This document shows positions 9,320-17,260 of a stretch of 64,000 nt of DNA, piece by piece. The position numbers were made by a program, and so were the translations under genes. Below the pieces are notes generated by a model. That model was not told where the DNA came from and searched no databases. It saw nothing but the letters and a program-made list of their open reading frames with translations. The first letter of the stretch is position 1, and each line of letters starts with the position of its first letter. This DNA is from Gluconacetobacter azotocaptans (GTDB lineage: Bacteria > Pseudomonadota > Alphaproteobacteria > Acetobacterales > Acetobacteraceae): assembly GCF_014174355.1 (NCBI RefSeq), contig NZ_JABEQF010000002.1:1-64000 (forward strand), read 5' to 3'.

Positions 9320-9964
9320 TCAGGGCCAGGTCACGCCGAAGGTCCGGCACAGATCCTCAACCTGCTCCGGCCCCAACGGGGCAGGGCGGGGAAGGGTCAT
9401 CAGCCACAGGCGCGCGGTTTCCTCCAACTCCTCCAGCGCGTCCGCCGCCTGGGTGACGGTGGCCCCCCACATGACGGGACCCAGGCGTTCCAGCATCACG
9501 CCCCGGACATGGCGCGCGAGCGCGCCCACCTGCTCGGCCACCGTCGGCGCCCCCGGACGGTCGTAGGCGATCAGCGGAATCCGCCCGACCTTCATCACCT
9601 GGTAGGGCGTGATCGGCGGCAGGATCGCATCGGGCGTATGCACACCCGCCAGCGTCAGCGCCACCAGATGGGTGGAATGGGTGTGGACCACGCCATGGCA
9701 GTCGGGGCGGTTTTCATAGATCCGCCGGTGCAGCGACAGAGTCTTGGATGGGCGGTCGCCGGATATCCAGTCGCCATCGGACGAAATCCGCGCGATAGCG
9801 GCGGGATCGAGCCGCCCGAGGCAGGCGTCTGTCGGCGTGACCAGCCAGCCGTCTTCAAGGCGGACGCTGATATTGCCCGAACTGCCGACCGTATAGCCGC
9901 GCCGGTGCAGGTTCCACCCGATCAGGCAGATCTCCTCGCGCCGCATGCTCTCCACGCTCATCAT
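9320..9964 (-). CDS. otnC: 3-oxo-tetronate 4-phosphate decarboxylase (class II aldolase/adducin family)
   Basis: 214-residue class II aldolase-fold protein with VGSSGNISVRL (26-36) and the metal-binding HTHSTH (94-99). OtnC decarboxylates 3-oxo-tetronate 4-phosphate to dihydroxyacetone phosphate. The ATG overlaps the otnK stop in an ATGA junction. Odd points: where FucA/YgbL-type relatives have NHG (third metal histidine), this protein reads ERLGPVMWG, and where they have SKE it reads SKT. The same changes may be normal in a subgroup. Context makes the assignment strong despite this. Confidence 0.85.
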   Translation of the reverse strand: MMSVESMRREEICLIGWNLHRRGYTVGSSGNISVRLEDGWLVTPTDACLGRLDPAAIARISSDGDWISGDRPSKTLSLHRRIYENRPDCHGVVHTHSTHLVALTLAGVHTPDAILPPITPYQVMKVGRIPLIAYDRPGAPTVAEQVGALARHVRGVMLERLGPVMWGATVTQAADALEELEETARLWLMTLPRPAPLGPEQVEDLCRTFGVTWP

Positions 9965-11271
9965 TCCACTCCCGTCGCGCGTGCCGCGTCCGATCCTGCC
10001 AGTGCCGCCACGGCCTGGGCAAAGAAATCCGGCCCGCCGAAATTGCCCGATTTCAGCGCAAAGCCCATCTGGTCCCGCCCCAGGCTGACAGTGGCCGGCA
10101 CCCCCGGCGCGATCGGCGCCCCGATCCGCAGCATTTCCATCCCCAGGGCCAGGACCACCGCGCCCGAGGTCTCGCCGCCCGCCACCACGAAATGCCGCAC
10201 GCCCTGTTCGCGCAACCCCCGGGCCAGGTCGCCCATCGCGTGCTCGATCATCGTGCCGGCGGCCTGCACCCCCAGGCGGCGCTGCACCGCCGCGACCTCG
10301 TCGGCCGGGCCGGTGGCGTAGATCAGCGGCGTGCCGATGCTGCGGCGGGCGAAGGCCAGCGCGCGGGCCACCACCGGCTCGCCCGCCGCCAGCAGCATCG
10401 GGTCGATCCGGAAGGCCGGCCGTCCGTCCTCGATCCACTGGGCGACCTGCCGGTTGGTCATGTCGGACGCGCTGCCGGCCAGCACCGCGCAGCGGCCCGC
10501 GATGCGGGGCAGCGTGGTCGCGTCCTGCGCCGGCAGCAGGCCCTGCCGGCGGAAATTGGCGGGCAGGCCCATCGCCATGCCCGACCCGCCGGTCACCAGC
10601 GGGTGGTCGGCGCAGGCCTCGCCCAGCACCAGCAGGTCCTTTTCGTCCAGCGCGTCGGCGATGGCCATGCCGGCGCCCTCGGCCCGCAATTGCGCGAGGC
10701 GCGCACGCACGGCCCCGGCCCCTCGCGCCACCACCTGATGTGCGACCAGCCCCACCGTCGCATCGGTCTGGGCCTGCAATACCCGCACCAGGCTGGGGTC
10801 GCGCATCGGCGTCAGGGGGTGGTTGCGCATCCCGCTCTCGCTCAGCAGCACGTCCCCCACGAACAGATAGCCCTGGTAGACCGTGCGCTGATTGGCGGGA
10901 AAAGCCGGGCAGGCGATGGCCAGCGGCGTCCCGGTGGCCGCCATCAGGGCCTGGGTCACCGGGCCGATATTCCCCGCCGGCGTCGAATCGAAGGTCGAGC
11001 AGTATTTGAAGAAGGTCTGCCGGCATCCCCGGGCGTGCAGCCACGCCAGGGCGGCCAGCGACTGTTCGACGGCCTCCTGCGCCGGAACGGTCCGGGTCTT
11101 GAGCGCGACGACGATCGCATCGGTCGCGATGTCGGCCAGCTTCGCATCGTCCTGCACTCCAATGGTCTGCACCGTGCGCATTCCGCCCGCCACCAGCGTG
11201 CTGGCCAGGTCGGTCGCGCCGGTGAAATCGTCGGCGATGCAGCCCAGAAGAGGACGGTGAGCCTGCGTCAT
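9961..11271 (-). CDS. otnK: 3-oxo-tetronate kinase (DUF1537 family)
   Basis: 436 residues, both DUF1537 domains present. N-terminal substrate domain: CIADDFTGATDLA (about 11-23) and FKYCSTFDSTPAGNIGP (about 90-106). C-terminal nucleotide domain: GSASDMTNRQ, GGETSGAVVLALG and ALKSGNFGGPDFF. It phosphorylates 3-oxo-tetronate at O4 before OtnC acts. ATGA overlap with ltnD upstream and with otnC downstream indicates translational coupling. Confidence 0.92.
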   Translation of the reverse strand: MTQAHRPLLGCIADDFTGATDLASTLVAGGMRTVQTIGVQDDAKLADIATDAIVVALKTRTVPAQEAVEQSLAALAWLHARGCRQTFFKYCSTFDSTPAGNIGPVTQALMAATGTPLAIACPAFPANQRTVYQGYLFVGDVLLSESGMRNHPLTPMRDPSLVRVLQAQTDATVGLVAHQVVARGAGAVRARLAQLRAEGAGMAIADALDEKDLLVLGEACADHPLVTGGSGMAMGLPANFRRQGLLPAQDATTLPRIAGRCAVLAGSASDMTNRQVAQWIEDGRPAFRIDPMLLAAGEPVVARALAFARRSIGTPLIYATGPADEVAAVQRRLGVQAAGTMIEHAMGDLARGLREQGVRHFVVAGGETSGAVVLALGMEMLRIGAPIAPGVPATVSLGRDQMGFALKSGNFGGPDFFAQAVAALAGSDAARATGVE

Positions 11272-12194
11272 GACGCCATTCCCCCATTGTCGTTTCCGGC
11301 CGGGGGATGCGGGTCCGGCAGGGTGATTCCGGGAAAGATCTTGATGACGGCGGAATCGTCCTCGCGCCCCAGCCCGGCGGCGGCGGCCTGAAGGAACATC
11401 TGATGCGCGGCCGAGGCCAGAGGCAGGGGAAAGCACGCGGCCCGGGCGGTATCCAGCACCAGGCCCAGGTCCTTGACGAAGATATCGACCGCCGACAGCG
11501 GCGTGTAATCCCCGGCCAGAACATGGGCCATGCGGTTCTCGAACATCCAGGAATTGCCGGCGCTGTGGGTGATGATGTCGTACACCGTCTTCGGGTCGGC
11601 CCCTTCGCGCAGGCCCAGCGCCATGGCCTCGGCGGCGGCGGCGATATGCACCCCGGCCAGCAACTGGTTGATGACCTTGATCCGCGTGCCCAGCCCCACC
11701 CGGTCGCCCACGCGATAGACCCGGCCGGCGATCGCCGGCAGCACATCCTGCGCCCGGTCGTAGGCCTCGGGCGGGCCGGAGGTCATCAGCGTCATTTCGC
11801 CCGTCGCGGCCTTTGCCGCCCCGCCCGACATAGGGGCGTCCAGCAGCCAGACGCCCCCCGCGCGCAGCCGGGTTTCCAGCGCCTCGATCGCGGCGGGGGC
11901 GACGGTCGCGCAGGCGATGACCAGCCCGCCCGGCCGCATCGCCGCGAATGCGCCGTCGGGGCCGAACAGCACGGTGTCGGTCTGGGCCGCGTTCACCACC
12001 AGGACGATGATGATATTGCACGCCTCGGCCACGCCGGCGGGGGTGGTGCCGGCCACACCACCCTGGGTGGCGAAGGCCGCCAGCACCTCGGGCCGGATGT
12101 CGTAGGCATGCACGGCGTATCCGGCCCGCAACAGCGATTGCGCGACGCCCAGCCCCATGGCGCCCAGGCCGATGACCCCTATGGAGGGTTTCAT
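11268..12194 (-). CDS. ltnD: L-threonate 2-dehydrogenase (beta-hydroxyacid dehydrogenase family)
   Basis: 308 residues. Rossmann GLGAMG at 9-14, the substrate-binding stretch DAPMSGGAAKA, and the catalytic lysine region IKVINQLLAG, all typical of beta-HADs. LtnD oxidises L-threonate at C2 to 2-oxo-tetronate. AGGAAGGA lies 9 bp before the ATG. Its stop overlaps the otnK start. Paired with otnK/otnC/otnI this is the standard L-threonate gene set, while denD for D-erythronate lies in the neighbouring operon. Confidence 0.9.
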   Translation of the reverse strand: MKPSIGVIGLGAMGLGVAQSLLRAGYAVHAYDIRPEVLAAFATQGGVAGTTPAGVAEACNIIIVLVVNAAQTDTVLFGPDGAFAAMRPGGLVIACATVAPAAIEALETRLRAGGVWLLDAPMSGGAAKAATGEMTLMTSGPPEAYDRAQDVLPAIAGRVYRVGDRVGLGTRIKVINQLLAGVHIAAAAEAMALGLREGADPKTVYDIITHSAGNSWMFENRMAHVLAGDYTPLSAVDIFVKDLGLVLDTARAACFPLPLASAAHQMFLQAAAAGLGREDDSAVIKIFPGITLPDPHPPAGNDNGGMAS

Positions 12195-12244
12195 GATGTG
12201 CTGTCCTTCCTGTTTCGCGATGGGCCTGTTTTGGCGACCGGCGT

Positions 12245-13603
12245 CTACATCGCGGCCTTGCTGCGATCCGTCATCAGGCTCAACGCCACCGCCGCGACGA
12301 CCCCGCCGAAGACCAGGTACGCCGCCACCGCGTAGCCGCTGCCCGACCAGGCCAGCAGGGCGGCGGCGACCAGCGGTGCCGGGCCGCCGGCCACCAGCGA
12401 GGACATCTGGTAGCCCAGCCCCGCGCCCGAATATCGGATATTCACTGGAAATTGCTCGGAAATCAGGGACGCCTGTGCCCCGTACTGCAACGCATGCGGC
12501 AGCAGCGACAGCGCGATGGCGACGAAGATCAGCGTGGTGTTGCCGGAATTCAGGACCCGGAAATAGGGAAAGGCCATCAGCACCAGCACGGCGCAGCCGA
12601 TATAATACATCCGGCGCCGGCCGATGCGATCGGCAGCCACGGCGCAGACCGGTAGCAGGATCATGTCGATCACCGCCGCGACCAGCGTCGCCGACAGCAC
12701 GAAGGTGCGGGTGACATGGGCGGTGGTGGTCGCATAATCGAAGATGAAGGCAGTGAAGATATAAAACGGCATCTGCTCGGACATGCGCAGGAACGCGATC
12801 ATGATGATTTCGCGCCAGTACCCGCGCAGCACCGTGCCCACCGGGCTGGCCTCGATCCGTTTTTCCTGCAAGGCCCGGGCGAATGACGGTGTTTCGCGGA
12901 TCGACAACCGCACCAGCAGGCCGATGACGACCAGGACCCCGGACAGCAGGAACGGAATGCGCCATCCGCCCACCAGGAAATCGGGGCCAGTCAGCAGGCT
13001 GGCGCCCATCACCGCCGACGTGGATAGGATCAGCCCGATCGAGGTGCCGACCTGCGGCCATGCCCCGGCGGCTCCCCGCCGGTTCTGCTCGCCCCATTCC
13101 AGCGACATCAGCGCGGCCCCGCCCCATTCCCCGCCGACGCCGAAGCCCTGCACGACGCGCAGCGTCACCAGCAGCGCCGGCGCCCACAGGCCGATCCGGT
13201 CGTAGGACGGCAGGACGCCGATCAGGAAGGTCGCCAGGCCGCTGAGGGTCAGGGTGACGATCAGCGTCGTCTTGCGGCCCACCCGGTCGCCGAAATGCCC
13301 GAAGACCGCCGCCCCGATGGGACGGATGAGGAATGCGACGCCGAACGAGGCGAAGGACAGCATCAGCGATACCAGCCGGTTGTGACTGGGGAAGAACAGA
13401 TGCGGAAACACCAGGGCCGCCGTGGCGCCGTAGATGTAATATTCGTACCATTCGATGGTGGTGCCGATCAGGCTGCCGATCGACGCCCGGCGGCGTTGCT
13501 GCCGGGCATCGGGTGCCTGCGCCATGCGCTGGGCCTCCGCGCCGGCATCGGAAAGGGGTGGGGCGCCGATGCCGGCGCCGCGTGACATCGTCAGATCGTT
13601 CAT
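12245..13603 (-). CDS. MHS-family MFS transporter
   Basis: 452-residue inner-membrane carrier of the metabolite:H+ symporter type. A hydrophilic N-terminus of about 40 residues leads to SLIGTTIEWYEYYIYG, the usual MHS TM1 signature, then GHFGDRVGRK in loop 2-3 and LRVVQGFGVGGEWGGA. It lies 50 bp upstream of ltnD and probably imports L-threonate or another sugar acid (inference). GAAGGA lies about 10 bp before the ATG. Confidence 0.87.
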   Translation of the reverse strand: MNDLTMSRGAGIGAPPLSDAGAEAQRMAQAPDARQQRRRASIGSLIGTTIEWYEYYIYGATAALVFPHLFFPSHNRLVSLMLSFASFGVAFLIRPIGAAVFGHFGDRVGRKTTLIVTLTLSGLATFLIGVLPSYDRIGLWAPALLVTLRVVQGFGVGGEWGGAALMSLEWGEQNRRGAAGAWPQVGTSIGLILSTSAVMGASLLTGPDFLVGGWRIPFLLSGVLVVIGLLVRLSIRETPSFARALQEKRIEASPVGTVLRGYWREIIMIAFLRMSEQMPFYIFTAFIFDYATTTAHVTRTFVLSATLVAAVIDMILLPVCAVAADRIGRRRMYYIGCAVLVLMAFPYFRVLNSGNTTLIFVAIALSLLPHALQYGAQASLISEQFPVNIRYSGAGLGYQMSSLVAGGPAPLVAAALLAWSGSGYAVAAYLVFGGVVAAVALSLMTDRSKAAM

Positions 13604-13684
13604 GTCCAGAGTCCTTCGACAATTTCTTGTACCGCGGAAGGCGGCTTGTTTTTTGTCTGTCGTCGGCGCAGGCAGTTCTATCGA

Positions 13685-13731
13685 ATGGGGTCCAGGGTCT
13701 CAGGCCCTGGCGGGTTCGGGCAAAGCCCGGA
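13685..13731. repeat. Double-hairpin dispersed repeat, copy 2
   Basis: Second copy of the element at 8428. Stem around CCAGGGTCTCAGGCCCTGG, then CGGGC-AAA-GCCCG. It abuts the stop codon of the CRYL1-like dehydrogenase and separates it from the MHS carrier of the same strand, so it could be an intra-operon attenuator. Confidence 0.75.
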
Positions 13732-14676
13732 TCACTCCTGATCCTGGACAATCTCCCTCTTGGTGCGCACCAGCCGCGCCAGGCACCGGTCGCGCCACGC
13801 CTTGCGCGCGTCCAGGTCCGCGGCCGGCGTTCTGCCGCGCCGTGCCGCCTCGACGCGGGCGACCAGCGCTTCGCTCCAGGGGCGCGGATCGGCCTGTTCG
13901 CGCGCCAAATCGTAGTACATCGGGCCCAGCTTGCGGCAATAATCGGCGATTCCGCCCTGGGCGTTCAGGTCGATGGTCTCGAACGGACCCATGAAGAACC
14001 AGCGCAGCCCCAGCCCGTTCGACATCGCGGCATCCACGTCGTCGGGCGAGCAGATTCCGTCCTCGACCAGGCGAAACCCCTCGGCCAGCACGGCGCTTTG
14101 CAGGCGGTTGACCACGAAGCCGGGGATTTCGCGGCTGAGCTGGATGGGGACCTGGCCCACCGCCTGCATCAGGGCGTGGGTGCGCGCCACGACCGATGGA
14201 TCGGTCCAGGGGGCGGGAATGATCTCGACCAGCGGGATCAGGTGCGGCGGGTTGATCGGGTGCGCCACGACGCAGCGCGCCCGGCCCGGGATCCCGGCCG
14301 TGAAGGCGGAGGCCGGCAGGCCCGAGGTGGAACTGGCGATCACCGCGTCGGGTCCGGCCGCCACGGCCAGGTCGCGATAGAGTTCCTGCTTCACCGCCAG
14401 GCGTTCGGGCGCGCTTTCCTGGATATAGTCGGCGTTGCGTACCGCCTCGGCCAGCGAGGGGGCGGGGCGCAGGCGCGCCAGAACGTCCTCGACACGTTCG
14501 GCATGCAGCAGATCCTGCCGGGCCAGCGTTTCCGCGGCATTGCGCGCCACATCCAGCGCGGTCTGCACGGCAGTGGGCGAGGGATCATACAGCGTGACGT
14601 CGAAGCCTGCCCGGCTGAAGACCAGGGCCCACGAGCCCCCGACCAGGCCGCAGCCGACAAGTGCGATGTTCTTCAT
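13732..14676 (-). CDS. 3-hydroxyacyl-CoA dehydrogenase family protein, CRYL1 / L-gulonate 3-dehydrogenase-like
   Basis: 314-residue NAD-dependent dehydrogenase. GCGLVGG (8-14) binds the dinucleotide; IQESAPE (about 85-91), AHPINPPHLIPLVEI (138-152, catalytic-type His139) and GFVVNRLQ match the lambda-crystallin / L-gulonate and carnitine dehydrogenase branch rather than fatty-acid enzymes. GGGGAAG precedes the ATG. As first gene of the tetronate operon, directly facing the GntR gene, it may oxidise another aldonate at C3 (inference). Confidence 0.8.
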   Translation of the reverse strand: MKNIALVGCGLVGGSWALVFSRAGFDVTLYDPSPTAVQTALDVARNAAETLARQDLLHAERVEDVLARLRPAPSLAEAVRNADYIQESAPERLAVKQELYRDLAVAAGPDAVIASSTSGLPASAFTAGIPGRARCVVAHPINPPHLIPLVEIIPAPWTDPSVVARTHALMQAVGQVPIQLSREIPGFVVNRLQSAVLAEGFRLVEDGICSPDDVDAAMSNGLGLRWFFMGPFETIDLNAQGGIADYCRKLGPMYYDLAREQADPRPWSEALVARVEAARRGRTPAADLDARKAWRDRCLARLVRTKREIVQDQE

Positions 14677-14742
14677 GTGGTGCTTCCCCGAATCTGATGA
14701 CCCGATAATGGCGCGACCATTCTTTTTGTTTTCGCAGATCCG

Positions 14743-14761
14743 ATCCGATCGGATATACGAT
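14743..14761. promoter_or_regulatory. Palindromic operator candidate for the GntR regulator
   Basis: A perfect 12-bp palindrome ATCCGATCGGAT (14743-14754) overlaps a second inverted repeat ATCG-N6-CGAT (14748-14761). It lies in the short gap between the divergent dehydrogenase and GntR genes, where an FCD-type GntR protein would be expected to bind. Confidence 0.5.
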
Positions 14762-15538
14762 ATGGAGAACGTTGCTGAGTTCAGAGGGGCCTGTCAAGAA
14801 ATGTTTGCGAGACCGCCGCGACCCGATCCGTCTTCCTCGTTGGCCCCGCAGGGTGGACAGGATGCCGCGATCCTGCCGGCCGGCCCTGTGGCACGGCCCG
14901 TCCGCCTGGCCGGCGAGGTGTACGAAATTCTACTGAAACGGCTGATGGCTTTGGAAATCGAGCCGGGGGACCGCATCAGCGTCGATGCCCTGGTCCGCGA
15001 ACTGGAGGTGTCGCAGACGCCGATCCGCGAGGCGCTGGGCCGGCTGGAAAGCCAGGGGCTGGTCGTCAAGGTGCATCTGTCGGGATACCGGGCGGCCCCG
15101 CAACTGACGCGCAAGCAGTTCGGCGACCTGGCGGAACTGCGCCTGCTGATCGAACCCGCCGCCGCCGCCAAGGCCGCCGTGCTGATGTCCGACGAGGAAC
15201 GCGACGCGATCGCCACCATCGCCGACAGCATGGGCCAGCGCTTCAGCATGGATACACAGGTGGCCTACAACCGCTTCGCCGAGGAAGACACCCGTTTCCA
15301 TGCCGCGATCGCGAAGGCCAGCCAGAACGAATTGTACCACGACATCCTGGTGCGGCAGGCCGTCCATGTGCGCCTGTTCCGTCTGCGGCTGTCGGCGCGG
15401 GTCACGACGGACGCGCTGGTGGAACACGCCCGCATCATCGACGCCTTCCACGCCCGCGACCCCGATGCCGTGGCGGCAGCGATGCGCACGCATCTGGAAA
15501 ACGCCTACGCCCGCTTCGTGGGGATCTACGATTCCTGA
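14762..15538 (+). CDS. GntR-family regulator, FadR/FCD subfamily
   Basis: 258 residues from the ATG at 14762. The start may instead be the ATG at 14801 (245 residues), which has AGAGGGG upstream and leaves the palindromic operator outside the gene. Winged HTH at about residues 45-105 with SQTPIREALGRLESQGLV; the C-terminal FCD helical domain has ELRLLIEPAAAAKAA and the ligand-site histidines in DTRFHAAIAKAS and VEHARIIDAF. Divergent from the tetronate operon, which it probably represses until a sugar acid binds. Confidence 0.87.
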   Translation: MENVAEFRGACQEMFARPPRPDPSSSLAPQGGQDAAILPAGPVARPVRLAGEVYEILLKRLMALEIEPGDRISVDALVRELEVSQTPIREALGRLESQGLVVKVHLSGYRAAPQLTRKQFGDLAELRLLIEPAAAAKAAVLMSDEERDAIATIADSMGQRFSMDTQVAYNRFAEEDTRFHAAIAKASQNELYHDILVRQAVHVRLFRLRLSARVTTDALVEHARIIDAFHARDPDAVAAAMRTHLENAYARFVGIYDS

Positions 15539-15556
15539 CAGGCCGGTGAAGGTACG

Positions 15557-15602
15557 GGCGCCGGTGGAGGTTTGCGGCGGGCGGTCAAGCCCAACCGGCG
15601 CC
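15557..15602. terminator. Possible bidirectional terminator
   Basis: Inverted repeat GGCGCCGGT (15557-15565) and ACCGGCGCC (15594-15602) with a 28-nt loop, lying between the convergent GntR and hydrolase genes. No U-run, so termination is uncertain. Confidence 0.35.
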
Positions 15603-15630
15603 AAGGGTCTTCATGGACCGGATCCCGTTG

Positions 15631-16350
15631 TCAGGCGGGTGTCGGGCGGCGGCAGGTTCCGTCGGGCAGGGCACGGACGAAGCGCGTGAGTCGATCCAGG
15701 CCGGCGTCCCATGCACCGAGGCCCGAGGTGCCGCCGATATGACCGGAGGCGCCGGCATCGACCAGGGACGCCTGCCAGGCTGCCGCCAGATCCTCGGCCC
15801 GCGCGAACGCAAGCCAGTTGTCGTTCCGGCTTGCGACCAGGGTGGCCGGAAACGGCAGCGGCGTACGGGGCAGGGGATGGAAACCGTGAATCCGGTTGCG
15901 CTCGGGGGCCGTGGAGGTCTCGACATCCGCCGGGGCGACGAGGAAGGCCCCGGCGATGCCTCTTCCGCCTTGGCCCTGCGCCCAGCGCGCGACCAGGACG
16001 GCGCCCAGGCTGTGGGCGATGAACAGCACCGGACGCCGGCAGGTGCGTAGCGTCTTTTCCAGGCCCGTGACCCATGACTCATAGATGGGTTCCGCCCAGT
16101 CCTTCTGGATGACGCGGCGACTGGCCAGGGCAATCTGCCAGCGTGTCTGCCAATGGTCCGGGCCGGACCCGTGCAGGCCGGGAACGATGACGGTGTCATA
16201 GGGCGACAGCAGGTTGCGCAGGCGTTGTACCTTGGCGGGCGACAGGCGCGGGCTGTGTCCCACTGCCGTGGTGCCGGCATGGAGCTGTGCGGGCGGCATC
16301 CGGCGGTCGTATCGTGTGAAGCCGGGGGTGGACGCGCGTTCAGTCGGCAT
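15631..16350 (-). CDS. RBBP9/YdeN-family alpha/beta hydrolase
   Basis: 239-residue serine hydrolase. The oxyanion-side motif VPGLHGSGPDHWQTRWQ and the nucleophile elbow AHSLGA are diagnostic of the RBBP9/YdeN family; the acid (SRNDNWLAF region) and a late His (GASGHIGG) complete the expected triad. The ATG at 16350 has a strong GGAGGA site and overlaps the 3' end of the upstream gene by 11 bp. The substrate is unknown. Co-transcribed with two peroxiredoxin-type genes. Confidence 0.8.
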   Translation of the reverse strand: MPTERASTPGFTRYDRRMPPAQLHAGTTAVGHSPRLSPAKVQRLRNLLSPYDTVIVPGLHGSGPDHWQTRWQIALASRRVIQKDWAEPIYESWVTGLEKTLRTCRRPVLFIAHSLGAVLVARWAQGQGGRGIAGAFLVAPADVETSTAPERNRIHGFHPLPRTPLPFPATLVASRNDNWLAFARAEDLAAAWQASLVDAGASGHIGGTSGLGAWDAGLDRLTRFVRALPDGTCRRPTPA

Positions 16351-16705
16351 GCAGCAGTTCCTCCAGCTTCGCGAGTTGGATGCGCAGCCTCTCGATCTTC
16401 TGCGCGCGGCGATGGTCGGCATCGGCGGCGGCATCCTGCCGCGACGGGAAACAATCCCTGCCGATACGCAGGGCCTGGCTGCTGCCCTCGGGCGTGAACC
16501 ATCCGTCCGTGCGCGGGTATCCCCTGATGCGCGTGATCCTGCGGGTCAGGGCGGTCTTCGACACCCACATATGGACCGGCTTGTCCGATATTTCGGACTG
16601 CGAGGCCCGTGTCGGCGTTTTGACCGTGGCGTCTCGCCATGTCCCTCGGGACAGGGGCCTGACGCTCCGGGGGGATGATACCGGATTGTCCATGTTCAGG
16701 GTCAT
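16340..16705 (-). CDS. Uncharacterised 121-residue protein
   Basis: I do not recognise a family. The start codon overlaps the stop of the peroxiredoxin-like gene (ATGA) and its 3' end overlaps the hydrolase start, so translation of all three is probably coupled; this is the main argument that the gene is real. The N-terminal third is basic and Ser/Thr-rich, there is a central patch VSKTALTRRITRIRGYPR, and the last 20 or so residues (KIERLRIQLAKLEELL) have heptad spacing of a short coiled coil. Confidence 0.55.
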   Translation of the reverse strand: MTLNMDNPVSSPRSVRPLSRGTWRDATVKTPTRASQSEISDKPVHMWVSKTALTRRITRIRGYPRTDGWFTPEGSSQALRIGRDCFPSRQDAAADADHRRAQKIERLRIQLAKLEELLHAD

Positions 16706-17214
16706 GCGGCAGACCTTACATCATGGTCCTCGGCCCTTTCGGCGTCGGACAGCGCCTGCCATATCCGCAGGATGTCGCCGAAATCCTGCAGCCCGGAGGA
16801 CGGGTAGGAGATGGTCATGCGGATCGTCCTGTCGGGGGCGATGACGAACACGCTCCGCGCGTTCAGGTGCGCGCCGGCGCGATATATCTCCGGATCGACC
16901 CCGGCATAGAGCGCACGCACATGGTCCGAGGGGGCGAGGACCAGCGGGATGATGGCGTCCACCCGAGGGGGCATGACGCCCGTGCCCTCGGTGTCCTGTC
17001 CATGGCCGCGCGACAGGCCCAGCAGGCGCGGCGTGCGGAACGCGCCGCCGCCCGGGGCCATCTCGGTCGCCGCGCGCAGCGTCGAGGGCCTGAAATCATC
17101 GGGGTGACTGATAAGCAGCCCCCATGACGCACCGAGCCACGCATGGAACACGATCGGCCCGGCGGTAGTCTCGGCCCGGAAATCCGGGGCTTTCTGTCCT
17201 GGAAAAAGTGGCAT
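16702..17214 (-). CDS. Peroxiredoxin homologue lacking all cysteines
   Basis: 170 residues, clearly related to the Prx6-type gene next door (GQKAPDFRAETTAGPIVFHAWLGASWGLL) but shorter by about 40 residues. Where the active paralogue has PVCTTEL, this reads PSTLRAA, and no cysteine occurs anywhere in the protein. It cannot be a thiol peroxidase by the known mechanism. It may bind or regulate the true Prx, or be decaying; the intact frame and ATGA coupling to the next gene argue for a retained role (inference). Confidence 0.8.
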   Translation of the reverse strand: MPLFPGQKAPDFRAETTAGPIVFHAWLGASWGLLISHPDDFRPSTLRAATEMAPGGGAFRTPRLLGLSRGHGQDTEGTGVMPPRVDAIIPLVLAPSDHVRALYAGVDPEIYRAGAHLNARSVFVIAPDRTIRMTISYPSSGLQDFGDILRIWQALSDAERAEDHDVRSAA

Positions 17215-17260
17215 CGTCCTGGTGCCCTCTGCGCTGGGACGGTTGTGCGGTTCGCTGGGC

